From CAITUY01 sp964611575 (lineage in GTDB: Bacteria; Verrucomicrobiota; Kiritimatiellia; CAIKKV01; CAITUY01), in NCBI GenBank assembly GCA_964611575.1, contig CAZTAJ010000003.1, forward strand, positions 1-64,000: a DNA stretch of 64,000 bases, given 5' to 3'. A program made the translations under genes and the position numbers. Shown in pieces: positions 1-9,891 of this stretch; within the stretch, counting starts at the first letter, position 1; every line of letters starts with the position of its first letter. The notes below the pieces were generated by a model, which was not told the DNA's origin, did no database searches, and saw only the letters and a program-made list of their open reading frames with translations.

Positions 1-83
1 AAGAACGTCTGTGGGTTCACAACCGCCATTTTGTCACCACATTAGCAGCGGACTCTCCGCCCCTGTCTCCTGTTGCCTCCAGA

Positions 84-2150
84 TCAAGATGCAGCCGCAG
101 TAATGAGTAGCCTTTCACGCGCCCTTGTTGCGGCAACGTACCGCTCGCACCGACTCAATGGGTCGCTTGCCGGCATGTCGTTAATCGGATCCTGCTTGTC
201 GCAGCAGGCCATGGCAACTGCACGAAATTCAAGCCCCTTGATACGTTTCATTGTACCCATGCGTACACCCGGCTCGTCCGACCCAGGATCCATTTCCCGC
301 GGCCGAAGCTGGTACGTGGCAATCCCGGCACTATTCAGTGCCTCCATGATGCTTGGCTTGAACGGAGCCACACATATCTCGTGGCTGGCCATACCGCATT
401 TCTCCATCAGATTCTTCGTCCACGACACGATCGCTTTAGCTTCAGCACCCTCGTCCTTGCACCTGACGATGTCAGGATCTGGCCCCTTGAAGACAGACCG
501 ATCCGCCACAGTCGTGATCACGCCACCTTCAAAGTCGTCAATCTCCAGCCCCTCCAGCATGGCCTGGGCACGTTGCCGGATCTGCTCGCTTGTGCGGTAA
601 TTGACCTTCAATCGCCGGGAACGTCCTCTGATGTCGATGCCAGCTCTACTCATCGGGAACTTGGCCCGGTAGATCCTCTGATGTCCGTCGCCAGCCAGGC
701 ATAGAGGGTCGGGACTGCCTTCATCAATCGGGCTCAGGGCACGGATTAGGCGAAGGGCTTCAAGGCTGAAATCCTGCGCTTCGTCGACAAGAACATGCGC
801 GTAACGGGGGATGCTCCCTTGTTCCACGGCCAGACGTGCTTGATGTACGGCGCCCTCGAAGGTCAGAATATTTCTCCTTTTCACGCCCCGTTGGAATGCA
901 AGGAAGACCAACCACGCCTGCCGCCTCTGCAGCCGGCTGATGCGCGTCCGACCTGAACGCACCGTTGTCAGGTACGCGTCCTCATTGTCGACACCGTTGG
1001 GATCGATGATACGGGTGTACTCCGCTATCAAGTCGTCCTTCGGCATTGGCAGTTCGCCCAAGGACACGTCGGCCCAGACCTCCTGCCAGATATCGTCTAG
1101 TTCCTCGTCCGATGCGATTCTGCCTTTCCAGCCCGCTCTGTTGCAGATTGTACGAGCGAGTGCATGTAGGTTGGTGACCTCGACGTGGTCCGCCACGTTC
1201 GGATCGAGCTTTTTGATGAATCCCTTCAGGGTGACCGATAGATTGGTAGTGAAGGTCGTCAGAAGTATCCTGTCAGCCGCATGCGCGAGTCTCTTCGCCA
1301 GATGGACGGCCCGGTGGACCAGCGCCACCGTCTTCCCAGTGCCAGCGGCTCCGGTGATGCTCATTGGCCCAGCAGTCTGCCATTCGACGAGTTTGCGCTG
1401 ATACGGATGCAGAAACACCCGCCAGTCCTCCAATGATGCCTGCAAAACGTTCTTCAGATCCTCCTCACCCTCGACAAAGACAAGATCGTACGAGGGACGA
1501 TTCCCTATGTCAGAGAAGTCACCAGGTCCGTCAACCACAGCCCTATCTGCCGCAGCTGCGGCGACGCCCAGCATCTCCTCAAGGGCCTCATCAAGAGACA
1601 TGCCTGCCGCAATGCCGTGAAGGACGTCGCGACAGTCGGGTGGCAGGTAGTCAACCAATGCCTCAAGGGCCGCATCGGAGGTGACCGCGCGCACGGCGGG
1701 CACCAAGGGGCGCGGAACGCCAGCATGGAATAGATCATCCTCGCTCAGTTTCGCTAAGGGGTAATCCTTCTTGGATGCGGCACGAGGGCGCTCCGTTGCC
1801 ACTGCTGAGGCAATCTGTGCGTCGAATATCTGAAAAATGCCCGTCAAGGCGTGGACCTCGAACCTCTTGTTCTTCGCCCAGGCATACGCAGCGTCGTGCT
1901 TGTCGACGTGTACCATGATGTAGGTATCGCCCTTCTCGGGCGCGATGATAATCGCACGATAGCCGTTAGGCAGATCCGCACCCCGCACTTTTTGATCTAT
2001 CATCGTTCCCGTGAGTGCATGAACGTGTAGTGCCGGATCGTTGGGGTTTTCCCGGAAGCGATCAATGAAGCCGGCGATTCTCTTCTGCACCTGTACGGGA
2101 AACTTGCCGAAACCCTTCAGGAGATCGCGGTGTAGCATCAGTTGCGCCAT
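84..2150 (-). CDS. ParE/RelE-like domain fused to UvrD-type helicase
   Basis: A 688-residue protein and the last gene of the defence array. Residues 1-110 look like a ParE/RelE toxin fold: a helical start, a 'NPND' turn, then 'GYRAIIIAP' and 'TYIMVHVDKHD' strands. The rest is a superfamily 1 helicase with Walker A GAAGTGKT near residue 267, VDEAQDFS near 455, the 'GDGHQRIYR' motif, 'GTMKRIKGLEF' (motif V) and YVAATRARE (motif VI) near 675, so all ATPase motifs are intact. I start it at 2150 because GGAGG lies 8 bases upstream and the stop of the preceding gene is one base away; an in-frame ATG at 2168 is possible. No separate antitoxin gene is seen. The helicase is certain from motifs. The toxin-like fold is a pattern judgement, and whether it cleaves RNA or only recognises it is unknown. 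Confidence 0.85.
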   Translation of the reverse strand: MAQLMLHRDLLKGFGKFPVQVQKRIAGFIDRFRENPNDPALHVHALTGTMIDQKVRGADLPNGYRAIIIAPEKGDTYIMVHVDKHDAAYAWAKNKRFEVHALTGIFQIFDAQIASAVATERPRAASKKDYPLAKLSEDDLFHAGVPRPLVPAVRAVTSDAALEALVDYLPPDCRDVLHGIAAGMSLDEALEEMLGVAAAAADRAVVDGPGDFSDIGNRPSYDLVFVEGEEDLKNVLQASLEDWRVFLHPYQRKLVEWQTAGPMSITGAAGTGKTVALVHRAVHLAKRLAHAADRILLTTFTTNLSVTLKGFIKKLDPNVADHVEVTNLHALARTICNRAGWKGRIASDEELDDIWQEVWADVSLGELPMPKDDLIAEYTRIIDPNGVDNEDAYLTTVRSGRTRISRLQRRQAWLVFLAFQRGVKRRNILTFEGAVHQARLAVEQGSIPRYAHVLVDEAQDFSLEALRLIRALSPIDEGSPDPLCLAGDGHQRIYRAKFPMSRAGIDIRGRSRRLKVNYRTSEQIRQRAQAMLEGLEIDDFEGGVITTVADRSVFKGPDPDIVRCKDEGAEAKAIVSWTKNLMEKCGMASHEICVAPFKPSIMEALNSAGIATYQLRPREMDPGSDEPGVRMGTMKRIKGLEFRAVAMACCDKQDPINDMPASDPLSRCERYVAATRARERLLITAAAS

Positions 2151-2151
2151 A

Positions 2152-5100
2152 TCAAGCTCCTCCAACATGCTGGGCGATTGTCTCTGTCAGCCAGGAGACA
2201 CCCTTTGCCTGAATGTCATCAAGAACGATAGCCGTCCAACCCGTCCGCTGCCATTCGCGGACAAAGGACGCTTGGTCACCCACGAGTATCGCCAACGGAC
2301 GTGACTCTGGATGATCAGGACCAGCCGGCCAGGCGAGTTCGGCAAACGCCTCATCGCCCACGTTCTCACAGTAGTACTCGACTTGCGGAGTGGGGAGATT
2401 CGCCAGTGCCATCGCTTGGACGTACTGTCGCATTGAGGGAGCCACGGCATCGACCACAGCTCGCCAGACATCAGCGATTGTCTGTGTCTCGAAGGGGATC
2501 TCAGGAGAGAACCCTTCCAGGCATTCCGACGTCGCCCACGCCTCGAATACGCTGGCGAACTGATACAGATTCAGACACGCCAGGAACCTCCTCCAGCGCT
2601 CACAGTAATCACTACCCGTCACCTCCACGTCGGAGTCACCGAGGCGGGCCACGACCAGAACCTTCGAATGCCGGTTCCCGATCACGTCATCAACCGCAGC
2701 CAGGGAAAGCACATCCGGAGTCAGCGCGGCTTTGTCGTTGTAGACCCATTGCCCCGCCTCGGAGTGCTGAAGAGCAGGCATGCCTCCTCCCTGCTGCCAT
2801 CGAGAAATCGCGTCCTTCAACTCAGGTCCCATCACAGAACGCTTGGACATGAGCATCTGCAGGGGCCAAAACACGGCGAAACTCGCAAGTGAGCGCCATG
2901 CTTCGGCGAACGGGCAATCAAGGAAAGCCGTAAGTTGCTGGAACCCGTTTCGCACGCAACGCCGTGGGTCCGGTGATGCCTTCCCGGAACTGCGTATCGT
3001 ACCAGCGAACTTGGCTATGAGGTCGGCCACCGGCGCATGGCAGACCATGTTGTAATCTGGGGCGTCCGTCGTCAGATCCTCCCAAGTGATACTCCACACG
3101 AGGTAAGAGCCGCTCTGGAGTATGGCCCGTCGTTTCCGCATGTCATCGGCAACACGATTGCAGGGATGACAATGGTACTGGAATCCATCCGTGAAGATGG
3201 CTATTGGTTTCACAGCCTCATCGTCACAATGCAGCAGAAAGTCCGGCTGTGATTGGACCAGTACGCCCTGCGCGATGCCCAACGTTGGCTGGAGCTCAAG
3301 TTCCCAAAGCCGCCCGGAATCTGGGAAGGAGAACCTGAAGCCCTGGCCACCTTTGATGATGGTCTTCTCCCACCGGCCATGCTTTTCCTCGACATAATGA
3401 CGCAGCCCGTCAACCAGCTTCTTCTCCAGAACACTACCGAATAGCGAATCCGGCTTGATCTCCTCCAACTCTTTCTTCGGGACCCTTCTCCCTCCGGCCT
3501 GCACCAACTCACTAAGCAGCGATATGCCGCGTTCACGGCTGATCCGCTCCGCGTTGTACTGTAGGTGATAGGTCCTGATGCAGCGGTAGCAGCCGTCTGT
3601 ATCGTGACTCGCAGCCGCCTCCCTCATCTTCCGGCACTGACACGTCTCAAGTGTCACCAGTGCCCGTCGGAAGATATCCATGATTCCTTCACCGTCCCGC
3701 CCCTCCGCGTCCTTTTCTTGATACAGCGTCTTGAGGTATCCGGTACCGCCAGGAACGGCATCCATGAGCACGAGATAGTGCTTCTTCAGTCCCGTGACAG
3801 CATCCGGGAGAACCTGTGGAATGACGATCAAATGGGCCGGATTCCCTTCGAAACGCAGCCGGAGCCCGAGGTGAATACAGGCAATCAGCGTATCTACGTC
3901 TTCGCTATCGGTGAGCGGGAGTAACAGTCTTATGGCTTCAGACTTCAACTGCCGGTAGAGATAGACATGTTCCCAGGAGGGAGGTCTCGCGCTCTTGCCT
4001 TCCTGCTTGAGCTTCTCAGCGCGCCGACGGGCCTGACAACTGCGCCGATGTGTTACATTGTCCGGATTCTCATCCGACGGAACAACAATGCCGCAGTACT
4101 TGCAGACGAGAAACCCTTCTTCCGGCGCTTTCTGATCCGGGCCAAAGGGGATGGTGCCGGGTAATCCCTGGTAGCCGACGTTGATGTCCCGCACAATCAT
4201 GGCCGCACGGTACTCGATCCCGAAGGGCAGAGCGTCCTCGCCCACCGCCCCGGTTGGCCTCTCTATCGTGTGGTCAAGGCTGTGAATAACCTGGTAGAAT
4301 TCCCTCTGCCGTTCCTCATTCCGGTCTCCGGACATGCTGTCATAGTGCTCCATGTATGAAAGAGCTTGTGACTGCGAGAACTCAACGAAATCGCGCTGCT
4401 GTCCCAGGTCCAATTGGCTCTTTTCGTCATCCCCGTGACCACACTGCGGACAGGCCGGCGCGGCATCCGCGCGCTCGAGGTCTGCCGCGCGACGCATGTG
4501 ACCACAGTTTCCGCAGATCGCCCACCGCTCCGCTAAAGGCTGCTGCGGGTTACCCACGGCTATCTGCTGGATGTCAAACTGCCGACGCTGGGTGTAGAAG
4601 ACGTTAGACGGAGCCAGTTCTCTCAACGCCACGCCGGCAGCCCTCGTCAACTCCACCGGCTTGTGGTCCTGCTGGTCGCCGCGGTGCTTATTGTAGATTG
4701 CCCCGTAGAATCGGACGCCGCGCTCCGGGAACGCGTAGTTCGGCAGCAGGCCGTGATCTGTGAGAATCTCCAAGGCACTGGTTCTGTCCAACCCCGCCAT
4801 TCGCCCTTTCAGAATCGTCAGCTCGCGGGTGATGTCGCGTTCGGCATCTTCTTCGCTCTCGTCCAACTCCTTCAACTGGCTCTGCAAACGTGTCCGAGCA
4901 TTTGCCAAGTCCCGCCGCATCCGCTCGTACTCATTGGCTGCGATGTGGATCCTGTTCCTGAGCACGTCCGTCTGGCTCTCCGTCAGGAAGCGATCGCGCG
5001 TATCAGGCATAATGTCGCCTGCGAGTCTCTTCAGGAAGCGATCTCTTATGCTGGTCTCATTCTCGGTGACCCAGTCGAGCATCCTTGGAATATGGCCGTC

Positions 5101-8100
5101 TTTCCTGGCCAAGTCATCGACGAGCTGTTTACCCGTCCTCGGCAGTTCGGTCAGCCGGCCTTCATGCGTAGCACAGTCAAAGCAGAACGCCATGTACTGC
5201 CTCACCAGCACGGCAGAGGCATCCAGCCAGCAGCCGGGCGGCTCGACGCGTCCTTTCAACATCTGATCGGGGCGCGCATAGAAAAAGAGATCATGGGGCC
5301 GCTGATTGACGATGGATAAGATGAGCGCCGTGCCCGTCGCCCTGCCTGCGCGACCGATCCGCTGGAGGTAGCTGGCGGTACTCGGAGGAATGGAACAGAG
5401 CATTGTGCTGGAGAGGTCGCCGATGTCTATGCCCATTTCCAGAGTGCTTGTGCAGGTCAGAACATTGGGATCATCCTTGTGCTTCCCTGCCGCAAACGAC
5501 TTCTCCAACTTCTCGCGAACGTCCGTGGCCAGCAGGCCAGTGTGTTCCTGCGCCACAACGCGCCTCAGAGCACCTTTTCGGTAACGATCTTGGTAGTATC
5601 TCTGGCGGGGAGAATAGTCCTGCGCTGCGTATACACCATGATCCGCGTAGTACTCCAAGCTGGGACTGCCTGCCCAAACAGGAGCTTCGGCAGTTGGCCG
5701 AACCAGAGAACGATCACTTTCGCTGCATCTGAGATGAGCTGTTGCAGAAGACAGGACGGCAGCGGTTGCGTTGAGCGCGTAGTATTCCTTGGTCCCGTCT
5801 TGGTGCAGTTTCCTGAGTATTCCGGCTTCTGCACCAGCCTTCAGGAAGACGGACATCAGATCCAGCAGCGTAGTCTCGTCAACACCCGGAGCTTTGAGCA
5901 CCCGCCGCGCCCACTTGATATGCCAAGGCGGCATTCCGCCGCGCGTGTGGGCGAGAACGAACTCGTGCTCTCTCTGGGACTGGGTTACCAGCAAGTGCGG
6001 TTTGTACCTGAGCGCGGGGGGATACGTCTCTCTCCCCCGAATGGTGTTGCCGAACGGATACTTCCCCCAGTAGTTCTGTTTCGCAAACGATTCCAGATAC
6101 GGATGGTACAGCGCCCCGCGCTCTCGGTACCGCTGCAACATGCCAAGCACCCAGAGGCGGAGAACATCGTCGGTCAGCTTGTCCAAGGCCGGGCTCACGC
6201 CCGGAATGCGGTTGTGGAGCCCCCTCACTACAGCTTCCACAACACCCTTGCTCCAGCCAAGGCTGGCGCTGCCTGACGGTTCCATGGTCCGACCGTGCGT
6301 CTGCATCAGCCCGAACTCGCTCGTCGTTTCCCACGTTAGCCGTGCCTCGACTTCCTGGAGCAGATCAGCCGGTGGCGCAACAGCCGAATCGTCATCACGG
6401 AAATCTATCCAAGGTTGGTATTCCTGGAGGTCGGGGGGCATCAACGCAGCCATGGCTTCCTTGATACTCCCGGGCCGCCCCACTTCCTTTCGGGACCAGA
6501 ATTCCAGGACGCGCTTACCGATCTCCGGCAAGGGTACCCCGGCGTCTCCGGCCTCGTCGATGACGTGCTGCAAGGCCGTTCGGAAGGTGAAGTGATAAGT
6601 TCTCGCGGTGAAGAAGCCTGCCCGATGGGAAGCATCCTGAACACTGTCCGTGAAGGCCAGCAACTTCGGGTCATTATTGAGAATGGACCCGAACATCTCG
6701 TCGATGGCCACGCTCGCCAGAGTGGCCGACTGACTGCCGATGAAGAATACTCCCACTTGGGATCCGCATCTCGGACACCCCTGTTCTCCGAAGACCTGTC
6801 CAGACTTCTCGTCGCGAGATGCCTCCCGGTTTACTCGAACCCGGAAGCGTCTCGTATCGTCAGTCCTTGGGCACGGCCCGTTTCCCTTTCTGATGACCAA
6901 ACTGGCCGGACAGATGTAGTCATGCTCAATATCCAGTGTCCCCTGTTCTCCACCCTCAACCGCTTCCTCTCCCCACGGGGCCAGGATTACAATGTGCTGG
7001 CTCCTGCGCCCTTGGTGACCGAACCAAGCTCGGTATATCTTCGACGCGTCATCGGAGAGTTGGATGCCTTCCACGCCTTTGGCCTCGATGGGTGCATCTT
7101 CCTTCGGGTCATGTAAGCCAACCCACCCGGATTCTCCGCATTCACTGCAATGGAAGGCCGGGAGGCACCGCACATTCGTGGGGGGCTCATCAAGCCACGC
7201 AAAGGCTGGGACTTCAGACACAACCCGTCCGAGTCGCCTTAGCTCTCTGATCCAAAGCTGCACCTGCGTCGGGACCAAGGGGTATGGCCTTCCGCTCCGC
7301 AGTTCCTGCGCATGTGCGACCAGAGCAAAGAAGGAGACAACAAGCGTGTGACGGTCTTCGAAAGACTCGACTGCTCCGAAGGCGAGGTCCCGGTGAGCCA
7401 ACCGTTTCACGACCTCAAGCCATGTCAGAGGATATTCGCGTTTGGCCTCAGCATCCCGGAAGATCTCCAACAGGTAGCGAAATAGTTTGACCCGCTTCAT
7501 CCAATCGCCGAGGGCCAGCGTCCATGCTGAGACGGCCTTCTCGCGTGCCGCTGGATCGGCATCCTTCGGTACAGCGCAGGCTGGGGCAGTCCATAACCCA
7601 GCCTGCCGCATGGCATAGGCCTCGGCATCTTCACTGTCTAACGGTATGCAAGCGGCTGGCGCCGGCAGCGGCATGTCCCCATCTGCCGATCGAACAATCT
7701 CCTCTACCTCCAGACGGTCCTCGCCAATCACGGCATCAACGGGGATGTCCTCTTCGAAAAGCTTCGATGCGAACTTCGCCAAGCGGTCGGAGGAGAGTTC
7801 CTTGACATCGGACGGGGTTTCAGCCCTCTCCATTGGGTCCTGATTCTCCAGGGTGGCGCTTGTGCCTACGCAGCAGAGCCCTCCCTTTGACGCCCCCAGC
7901 CGCTCTTTCAGACGGCGGATGAGGCATGCAACATCAGAGCCTTGGGCACCATCGTAGGTGTGAAGTTCGTCCAGGACGAGATACTGGAGAATGGCTGATG
8001 GTCGATGGTTGACCGTTGATGGGTCGATGGAGCTGATCGGGTTGTTGAACCGCCATAGTCGCTGGTCTTGCGGACGCATCAGAAGGAAATCGAGCATCTT

Positions 8101-8736
8101 GTAGTTGGTCAGCAATACGTCGGGCGGGTTCTCCTGTAGGACGTCGTGGTTGCTAATGCCGTTCTCGGGGCCCATAGCCTTCGTGCCGCCACCGGCTGCC
8201 GCTCCTGGGTCTGATGGGTCATACCGGCCCGTGTAGGTGCCAACCGTGATCCCGGCTTGCTTCAACTCAGGTGTGTCCCAGACAGTTGCGGCAAATCGCT
8301 TCTCCTGATCCGAGGCCAAGGCATTCATGGGATACAGGACGATCGCTTTGATCCCCCTTACGCCCTGCTTTCGTGTGCGGAGACAGTGGTCCAGAATCGG
8401 ATAGAGAAAGCACTCCGTCTTGCCGGAACCGGTGCCGGTCGTCACGATCGTTGATATAGGCTTGTTGCTCTTGCTGGTCAGGCGGATCCAGGCCCGGTAC
8501 TGATGCCGGAAAGGATGGAAGCGCACAGAAAAGTCAAACGGAAGCGAGATGCCCTCCGGCGCCGGCCGGTACGGACGCCTGAGCGTGACCCAAGGCCCCT
8601 TGAACATCCCATTCTCCGGGTCGGTCAGGAAGTTTTCGAACTGCCGTTCAACCTTCCGGTCACGGAACGCAAAGGTGCTCTGCAGATAGTAGAGTATCTG
8701 CTTCCTGATGTTCTCAGCTATGTGTGCGGGTAACAT
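2152..8736 (-). CDS. Giant DEAD/DEAH helicase with DUF1998 (MZB) and C-terminal nuclease-like domain, DrmA+DrmB-like
   Basis: A 2194-residue superfamily 2 helicase. Near residue 98 is TGTGSGKTE, then LYPMNALASDQ, DELHTYDGAQGSD near 250, GTSATL, and 'EMGIDIGDL' with QRIGRAGR near 1124. Two zinc-ribbon-like clusters follow (CGNCGH...CPQCGH and CKYCG). Next is a DUF1998/MrfA-type zinc domain with 'DAVPGGTGYL' near 1655 and CQC...DGCYRC near 1713. The last 350 residues contain 'QSQPDFLL', 'IFTDGFQYH' and 'DDMRKRRAILQSG', which resembles a VSR-type PD-(D/E)XK nuclease. In DISARM the helicase (DrmA) and DUF1998 protein (DrmB) are separate; here both appear on one chain. The gene lies 9 bases after the flavoprotein gene and one base before the ParE-UvrD gene. 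Its role as a DNA-translocating defence helicase is inferred from family and context. Confidence 0.85.
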   Translation of the reverse strand: MLPAHIAENIRKQILYYLQSTFAFRDRKVERQFENFLTDPENGMFKGPWVTLRRPYRPAPEGISLPFDFSVRFHPFRHQYRAWIRLTSKSNKPISTIVTTGTGSGKTECFLYPILDHCLRTRKQGVRGIKAIVLYPMNALASDQEKRFAATVWDTPELKQAGITVGTYTGRYDPSDPGAAAGGGTKAMGPENGISNHDVLQENPPDVLLTNYKMLDFLLMRPQDQRLWRFNNPISSIDPSTVNHRPSAILQYLVLDELHTYDGAQGSDVACLIRRLKERLGASKGGLCCVGTSATLENQDPMERAETPSDVKELSSDRLAKFASKLFEEDIPVDAVIGEDRLEVEEIVRSADGDMPLPAPAACIPLDSEDAEAYAMRQAGLWTAPACAVPKDADPAAREKAVSAWTLALGDWMKRVKLFRYLLEIFRDAEAKREYPLTWLEVVKRLAHRDLAFGAVESFEDRHTLVVSFFALVAHAQELRSGRPYPLVPTQVQLWIRELRRLGRVVSEVPAFAWLDEPPTNVRCLPAFHCSECGESGWVGLHDPKEDAPIEAKGVEGIQLSDDASKIYRAWFGHQGRRSQHIVILAPWGEEAVEGGEQGTLDIEHDYICPASLVIRKGNGPCPRTDDTRRFRVRVNREASRDEKSGQVFGEQGCPRCGSQVGVFFIGSQSATLASVAIDEMFGSILNNDPKLLAFTDSVQDASHRAGFFTARTYHFTFRTALQHVIDEAGDAGVPLPEIGKRVLEFWSRKEVGRPGSIKEAMAALMPPDLQEYQPWIDFRDDDSAVAPPADLLQEVEARLTWETTSEFGLMQTHGRTMEPSGSASLGWSKGVVEAVVRGLHNRIPGVSPALDKLTDDVLRLWVLGMLQRYRERGALYHPYLESFAKQNYWGKYPFGNTIRGRETYPPALRYKPHLLVTQSQREHEFVLAHTRGGMPPWHIKWARRVLKAPGVDETTLLDLMSVFLKAGAEAGILRKLHQDGTKEYYALNATAAVLSSATAHLRCSESDRSLVRPTAEAPVWAGSPSLEYYADHGVYAAQDYSPRQRYYQDRYRKGALRRVVAQEHTGLLATDVREKLEKSFAAGKHKDDPNVLTCTSTLEMGIDIGDLSSTMLCSIPPSTASYLQRIGRAGRATGTALILSIVNQRPHDLFFYARPDQMLKGRVEPPGCWLDASAVLVRQYMAFCFDCATHEGRLTELPRTGKQLVDDLARKDGHIPRMLDWVTENETSIRDRFLKRLAGDIMPDTRDRFLTESQTDVLRNRIHIAANEYERMRRDLANARTRLQSQLKELDESEEDAERDITRELTILKGRMAGLDRTSALEILTDHGLLPNYAFPERGVRFYGAIYNKHRGDQQDHKPVELTRAAGVALRELAPSNVFYTQRRQFDIQQIAVGNPQQPLAERWAICGNCGHMRRAADLERADAAPACPQCGHGDDEKSQLDLGQQRDFVEFSQSQALSYMEHYDSMSGDRNEERQREFYQVIHSLDHTIERPTGAVGEDALPFGIEYRAAMIVRDINVGYQGLPGTIPFGPDQKAPEEGFLVCKYCGIVVPSDENPDNVTHRRSCQARRRAEKLKQEGKSARPPSWEHVYLYRQLKSEAIRLLLPLTDSEDVDTLIACIHLGLRLRFEGNPAHLIVIPQVLPDAVTGLKKHYLVLMDAVPGGTGYLKTLYQEKDAEGRDGEGIMDIFRRALVTLETCQCRKMREAAASHDTDGCYRCIRTYHLQYNAERISRERGISLLSELVQAGGRRVPKKELEEIKPDSLFGSVLEKKLVDGLRHYVEEKHGRWEKTIIKGGQGFRFSFPDSGRLWELELQPTLGIAQGVLVQSQPDFLLHCDDEAVKPIAIFTDGFQYHCHPCNRVADDMRKRRAILQSGSYLVWSITWEDLTTDAPDYNMVCHAPVADLIAKFAGTIRSSGKASPDPRRCVRNGFQQLTAFLDCPFAEAWRSLASFAVFWPLQMLMSKRSVMGPELKDAISRWQQGGGMPALQHSEAGQWVYNDKAALTPDVLSLAAVDDVIGNRHSKVLVVARLGDSDVEVTGSDYCERWRRFLACLNLYQFASVFEAWATSECLEGFSPEIPFETQTIADVWRAVVDAVAPSMRQYVQAMALANLPTPQVEYYCENVGDEAFAELAWPAGPDHPESRPLAILVGDQASFVREWQRTGWTAIVLDDIQAKGVSWLTETIAQHVGGA

Positions 8737-8745
8737 GGTCAGTTC

Positions 8746-9885
8746 TCACCCCCGGAACACTCGGTCCGACGGCAAACAAGGGTTAACCTTGCATGCCAAC
8801 ATCCGTCGCCCCTTTGAATAGTAGTGGCAGCAATCCTCCCGAACACAGGCATTGATGGATGTCCTTCGACCCGCCGCAGACTTTGCAACGAATTCCGTGT
8901 CAGCTATCAGTGACCGTCCAATGGAGAACGTCAGATTAGCGGGTATCGTTCTTGGTATTTGAGCAAGATCGTAGATGTTGCCGGCAACATTCCACGTCTT
9001 CTTCGGATACTTCCGAGCCATCGCAACTGCAAAGGGGATATGCAGCCCGTGGGGTTGCGTCTTATCCGGATAGATCAGCGACTTGTCGATGTCATAGAAC
9101 CCGTTCGACAGACTGATCATATCAACATCGAGGACAACAAGCCGCTCAATCAACGCCACCTTTCTTGCTACCTCTGCGTCGTGATCTTCGATCCCTTCTG
9201 CAATGGACAAACGCAGATCCAGCAGAATGTCCGGAACGCGGCTCCGTATTCCCTCAACTATCGCAGCAAGTAAGACCAGTTTGTCGGCGTTATATCGATC
9301 ACGTCTGCGGTTGATGCGGGAGTCAAACATCCTCGCCAGAAAGTAGCCATGTGCGGCATGAAGTTGAACAACGGCAAACCCTGAAGCAGAGGCCACAACC
9401 GCACTCCGGATGAACCCATCCCGAATGCTGTCAATGGACTGACCAGATAGCGAGTTCATCTCCTTCTGAGCACCATTCACGACATCCTGAATGGATGCCG
9501 CTTTCCAATCCTTCAGGGGGGCATGAGCGGAACACCTGGCCCCTACCTGCATACCGGGGAGTGACCCGGCAGCGCGAATACGTGCTGCCAAGTTTGTCCA
9601 CTTCTGATGGGGGCCAGACAACCAAGGGGTACCTGCATTCGTTACGTACTCTTTGCCTATGGCTGTGTTTCCCACAAAGGTAATACCGATCCCTTTGCCT
9701 GAACGCGCCACGTAGAAGTCCTCAAACTGCTTTGAAGGAATCCCCCGAACGGCATAGCCGGTGTTAATTGGCGCCAGGAAGAACTTGGAGGAGATGCCTT
9801 GCCCCCGGATGACCACTCGTTCACTTGTGAGTGCCCGGCTATCGTCTGTGCGCTTAACACTTCGTATGGTGGCACCACAGTTCAT
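8746..9885 (-). CDS. Old-Yellow-Enzyme-like FMN oxidoreductase
   Basis: A 379-residue TIM-barrel flavoprotein of the OYE / 2,4-dienoyl-CoA reductase type. It keeps the substrate-binding histidine pair in 'QLHAAHGYFLARMF', the 'INRRRDRY' stretch after it, the 'LDLRLS' strand and the phosphate-binding 'FSIGRSLIAD' end. The C-terminal 'NACVREDCC...CKVNP' resembles the cysteine-rich iron-sulfur loop of dienoyl-CoA reductases, but the spacing is altered, so a cluster is uncertain. The N-terminal active-site region ('APINTGYAV', 'MQVGARCSAHAP') is divergent. ATG at 9885 follows the preceding stop by 6 bases; TTG at 9891 is an alternative. A flavin reductase is unusual in the middle of an antiphage array. 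It is tightly linked to the dCTP-deaminase-fold gene upstream and the giant helicase downstream, so it is probably co-translated with them. The family call is firm; its role here is unknown. Confidence 0.8.
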   Translation of the reverse strand: MNCGATIRSVKRTDDSRALTSERVVIRGQGISSKFFLAPINTGYAVRGIPSKQFEDFYVARSGKGIGITFVGNTAIGKEYVTNAGTPWLSGPHQKWTNLAARIRAAGSLPGMQVGARCSAHAPLKDWKAASIQDVVNGAQKEMNSLSGQSIDSIRDGFIRSAVVASASGFAVVQLHAAHGYFLARMFDSRINRRRDRYNADKLVLLAAIVEGIRSRVPDILLDLRLSIAEGIEDHDAEVARKVALIERLVVLDVDMISLSNGFYDIDKSLIYPDKTQPHGLHIPFAVAMARKYPKKTWNVAGNIYDLAQIPRTIPANLTFSIGRSLIADTEFVAKSAAGRRTSINACVREDCCHYYSKGRRMLACKVNPCLPSDRVFRG

Positions 9886-9891
9886 GCGCAA

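Noticed and set aside
8746..9885. Cargo metabolic gene unrelated to defence
   Set aside because: Spacing of 6 and 9 bases to both neighbours and shared orientation make simple passenger status unlikely, although the function remains unknown.
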